DNA of 64,000 bases from Citrus sinensis (Eukaryota; Streptophyta; Magnoliopsida; Sapindales; Rutaceae): positions 45,969,001-46,033,000 of the forward strand of contig NC_068558.1 in NCBI RefSeq assembly GCF_022201045.2, given 5' to 3'. Below the pieces are notes generated by a model that saw only the letters and a program-made list of their open reading frames with translations, was not told where the DNA came from and made no database searches. Made by a program: the position numbers and the translations under genes. Below are positions 61,915 to 64,000 of the stretch, in pieces. The number at the start of each line of letters is the position of its first letter. The stretch's first letter is position 1.

Positions 61915-63702
61915 TCCTTGTGTTTTTAGTGTTTGCTGCCTTAGAAAATGTAACCAAAATGTTCATATATTTATGACTATGACATCCCCACTACTTGTAG
62001 TTTTGCTCGGCATCTTCTGTTCTTTTTTTTTTTTTTTCCCAACAAAATAAGAAAGTTACATCAGTGGCAGTGGGGTTAATGGATAGATATCATTTTTTTT
62101 TTGGGGAGATCGAGATTAAATGCTTTTGGTAGATGATAAAAGAAACACACAATCACACATTTTGGAGATGGTAGTTTCTTAGATAGATTTCTCTCTCGCA
62201 TCAAAGATGGCACGAGTTTCACAAGTGAGTGCTCTAAGATATTCTTTATCAAACATTAATATATTGGGAATTTGTGATCTTTTTGCCCTACTTAGTGGGT
62301 TTTTTCAAATTCTCCTTTGAATGATTAATATTTGCTGTAGGGTAGTCTCATCTGCTCGGCCAGTCAGGGTTCCCTCTCTCTTTTTTTATTTCTTTTCCTG
62401 TTATGGTCGAGAAAAATGGGCTAAAATTCCAAAATCAGCATTCTGAAAGATTAGTATATTTCTGCCCTTTTATGTGCATGGGCGATTACGGTATCCTGTA
62501 CGATATGCCAAAAGAACAAGAATCCTTTTATTAAGGGGAATATTGGCATGAGATGAGAATCCTTCCAAAAGTATCCAAATTTATCCTATATGATATCCAG
62601 CATACAACGTAAGCACACACATCACTAAATTTTAATTTCCGTTCGTTTGGTAAATGGGATGAGGATGATCGGTAAGCAAACAAAATTTCATAATTGTTCG
62701 CAAAAGTTAGTCATTCGCTAAACAATATTGGGTTACTTGGGGTCTTTATCAAAATATAGCAATGTTTAGACTTCAGCTCATTTATGGGGTCTTTACCATT
62801 TGGGAGCTGCTACCTTACAATCAATGTAAGGTAGAGCTCTCACTTTACCACAGCTCAATTTGTGAGAGGCTGTAGCTTACATTGATTGTAAGGTAGCCAA
62901 ATCCCATTTTTGGAAACACCTTATTACCTACGTCATACGTGTTCCTTTATAGGTTCATCCATATCCCCATATCATTTATTGGTTAAATTCAATTCCTGCC
63001 AAAACTTCTCGGAAAAGCCGATCAACCGTAGGTAATAAATTCAATTACTGTGCGCCCCCCCCCCGGCCCACAAAATATCCATCTGTTCAATAATAGCTTC
63101 TGCATCACTTGTTGAAGAGTCTTATATGCAACGTATACAATCCGCAACACCGAACATCAGTTTGAATTGAATGTAATTGAAGAGGTCTCAAAATAAGTAT
63201 TTAATTTCAAAAACGCTTAATTAACAGATTGCTTGACATGTTTGTAATTTAGTTTAGGAACGGCTCACTCTCTTGAAGGCCGCAGAGCAACTGATTTTTC
63301 CAAAGGCCATAAAAGCGATGTTCATACTATATTAAGCTATAAATGGGTTGAATTTTAACTCTATTTAGAACAGTCTCTTTCCAAAACACTAGCAACAGCT
63401 AAATGTGCTGAAAATTGTAGCCACTCAAATTGTAAGCAAGGTCAAAAGGATAACATTGAGCACAAGACAATCAACTAATAATCAATGTGTTCATAAGAAA
63501 CAAGAGTAGCAACAATTTGATATATTTCTAAAGTTTTATTTCAGCTTAAAGTCAAAAACTGACAGCAAAACTCATCTTTCTTCAGTTCTGTATTATACAT
63601 GTCAATGTTTCAACAATCAAATGAACTGAAAGGCAATAACAATAAGTATAATTTAACTCTACAAATTACCACTTCATTAATTGCAATGATCACATGGGTA
63701 GG
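61915..63702. other. Spacer between convergent WRKY and CLPP5
   Basis: The WRKY 3' untranslated region is followed by AT-rich spacer with a foldback element at 62797-62905 and a run of ten C at 63055-63064. The last ~160 bases are the likely CLPP5 3' untranslated region. No other gene is seen. Confidence 0.45.
62797..62905. mobile_element. Small foldback MITE
   Basis: CTACCTTACAATCAATGTAA plus G (62810-62830) is perfectly inverted at 62876-62896. Inner arms GTAGAGCTCTCAC and GTGAGAGGCTGTAG also pair, leaving a small loop. Outer bases ATTTGGGAGCTG and CCAAATCCC extend the symmetry imperfectly. Such ~100-base near-palindromes are usual for plant foldback MITEs. A small-RNA hairpin is a less likely alternative. 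Confidence 0.65.
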
Positions 63703-63924
63703 TCACACACTGGACTTGTCATTACCATCTGCCGCAGCGGGCAGCGGCTGGAGTGCTTTAAGAGGATTCATGATAACACCGTCAATAAGCCCATAATCTT
63801 TGGCTTCTTTTGGGCTCATAAAATAATCACGGTCAGTATCCTGGTTGATCTTCTCAAGACTTTGACCAGTGTGGTAGGCAAGATACCCATTCAGGTTTGC
63901 CTTGTGATGCAGCATTTCATTAGC
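63703..63924 (-). CDS. CLPP5: ATP-dependent Clp protease proteolytic subunit 5, last exon (partial)
   Basis: CLPP5 is a catalytic subunit of the plastid Clp protease core. Only the last exon lies in the window. It starts after the acceptor TCTCAG at 63926-63925 and reads [20 protein letters not shown], then [20 protein letters not shown] and [16 protein letters not shown], almost identical to Arabidopsis CLPP5 (At1g02560). It ends [12 protein letters not shown] at a TGA. D in DTDRD belongs to the catalytic triad region. The Ser and His residues are in exons beyond the right edge, so the gene is cut by the window and not broken. Confidence 0.93.
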   Translation of the reverse strand, partial: ANEMLHHKANLNGYLAYHTGQSLEKINQDTDRDYFMSPKEAKDYGLIDGVIMNPLKALQPLPAAADGNDKSSV

Positions 63925-64000
63925 CTGAGATTCATGTAAACTAGTTACATTCACATCAGGGTAAAACAAGCAAATTGAAGTTACATTTGAATCAATTTCA

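Noticed and set aside
1-64000. tRNA, rRNA or CRISPR-like arrays.
   Set aside because: No cloverleaf with conserved A/B boxes, no rRNA text and no regularly spaced repeats were seen on reading. A covariance-model scan would be decisive for tRNAs and other small RNAs.

Overview
This 64 kb window is nuclear DNA from a flowering plant. It shows intron-rich genes with plant splice sites, AT-rich spacers full of small DNA transposon relics, and proteins that match eudicot families along their whole length. The sequence looks rosid, and Citrus or a close relative is my guess from general resemblance only. No virus-like or LTR element could be supported.

Layout from left to right. VPS51, a tethering-complex subunit with 20 exons, lies on the minus strand at 1549-8604. 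A bZIP53-type transcription factor (12450-12887, plus) follows, with a sucrose-control peptide uORF in its leader. Next come the Calvin-cycle linker CP12 (15006-15398, minus), the chloroplast glutamyl endopeptidase CGEP (18876-23484, plus, 10 exons) and cytochrome c oxidase subunit 5C (26474-26665, minus, with a leader intron). From 29.7 to 38.7 kb lies a scrambled duplicated zone. It holds a dead copy of the 3' half of CGEP, two separated pieces of a dead COX5C copy, and a three-member cluster of beta-propeller (SMP-30/phosphotriesterase-like) genes whose middle member is broken. Then follow a TBL6-type wall acetyltransferase (41335-43687, plus), the Polycomb methyltransferase SWINGER (44504-51674, minus, 17 exons), an intronless GRAS regulator (52815-54635, minus), an unnamed membrane protein (56790-57656, minus), a group IIe-like WRKY factor (60719-61914, plus) and the last exon of the plastid protease subunit CLPP5 (63703-63924, minus, running off the window).

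The genes are not one pathway, but their order carries information. bZIP53, CP12, CGEP, COX5C, the propeller gene and TBL6 match the Arabidopsis neighbourhoods At2g47370-47400 and At3g62390-62420, which each kept only part of the set. VPS51 and SWINGER match At4g02030 and At4g02020, which are neighbours in Arabidopsis. SWINGER with CLPP5 matches the MEDEA region (At1g02560-02580). Here the first block sits inside the second. The locus numbers are from memory.

The most rewarding details are the conserved uORF of bZIP53, three introns that appear to use GC instead of GT donors (one beside a compound microsatellite), the split duplicate of COX5C around the propeller cluster, and several transposon relics with exact target-site duplications.
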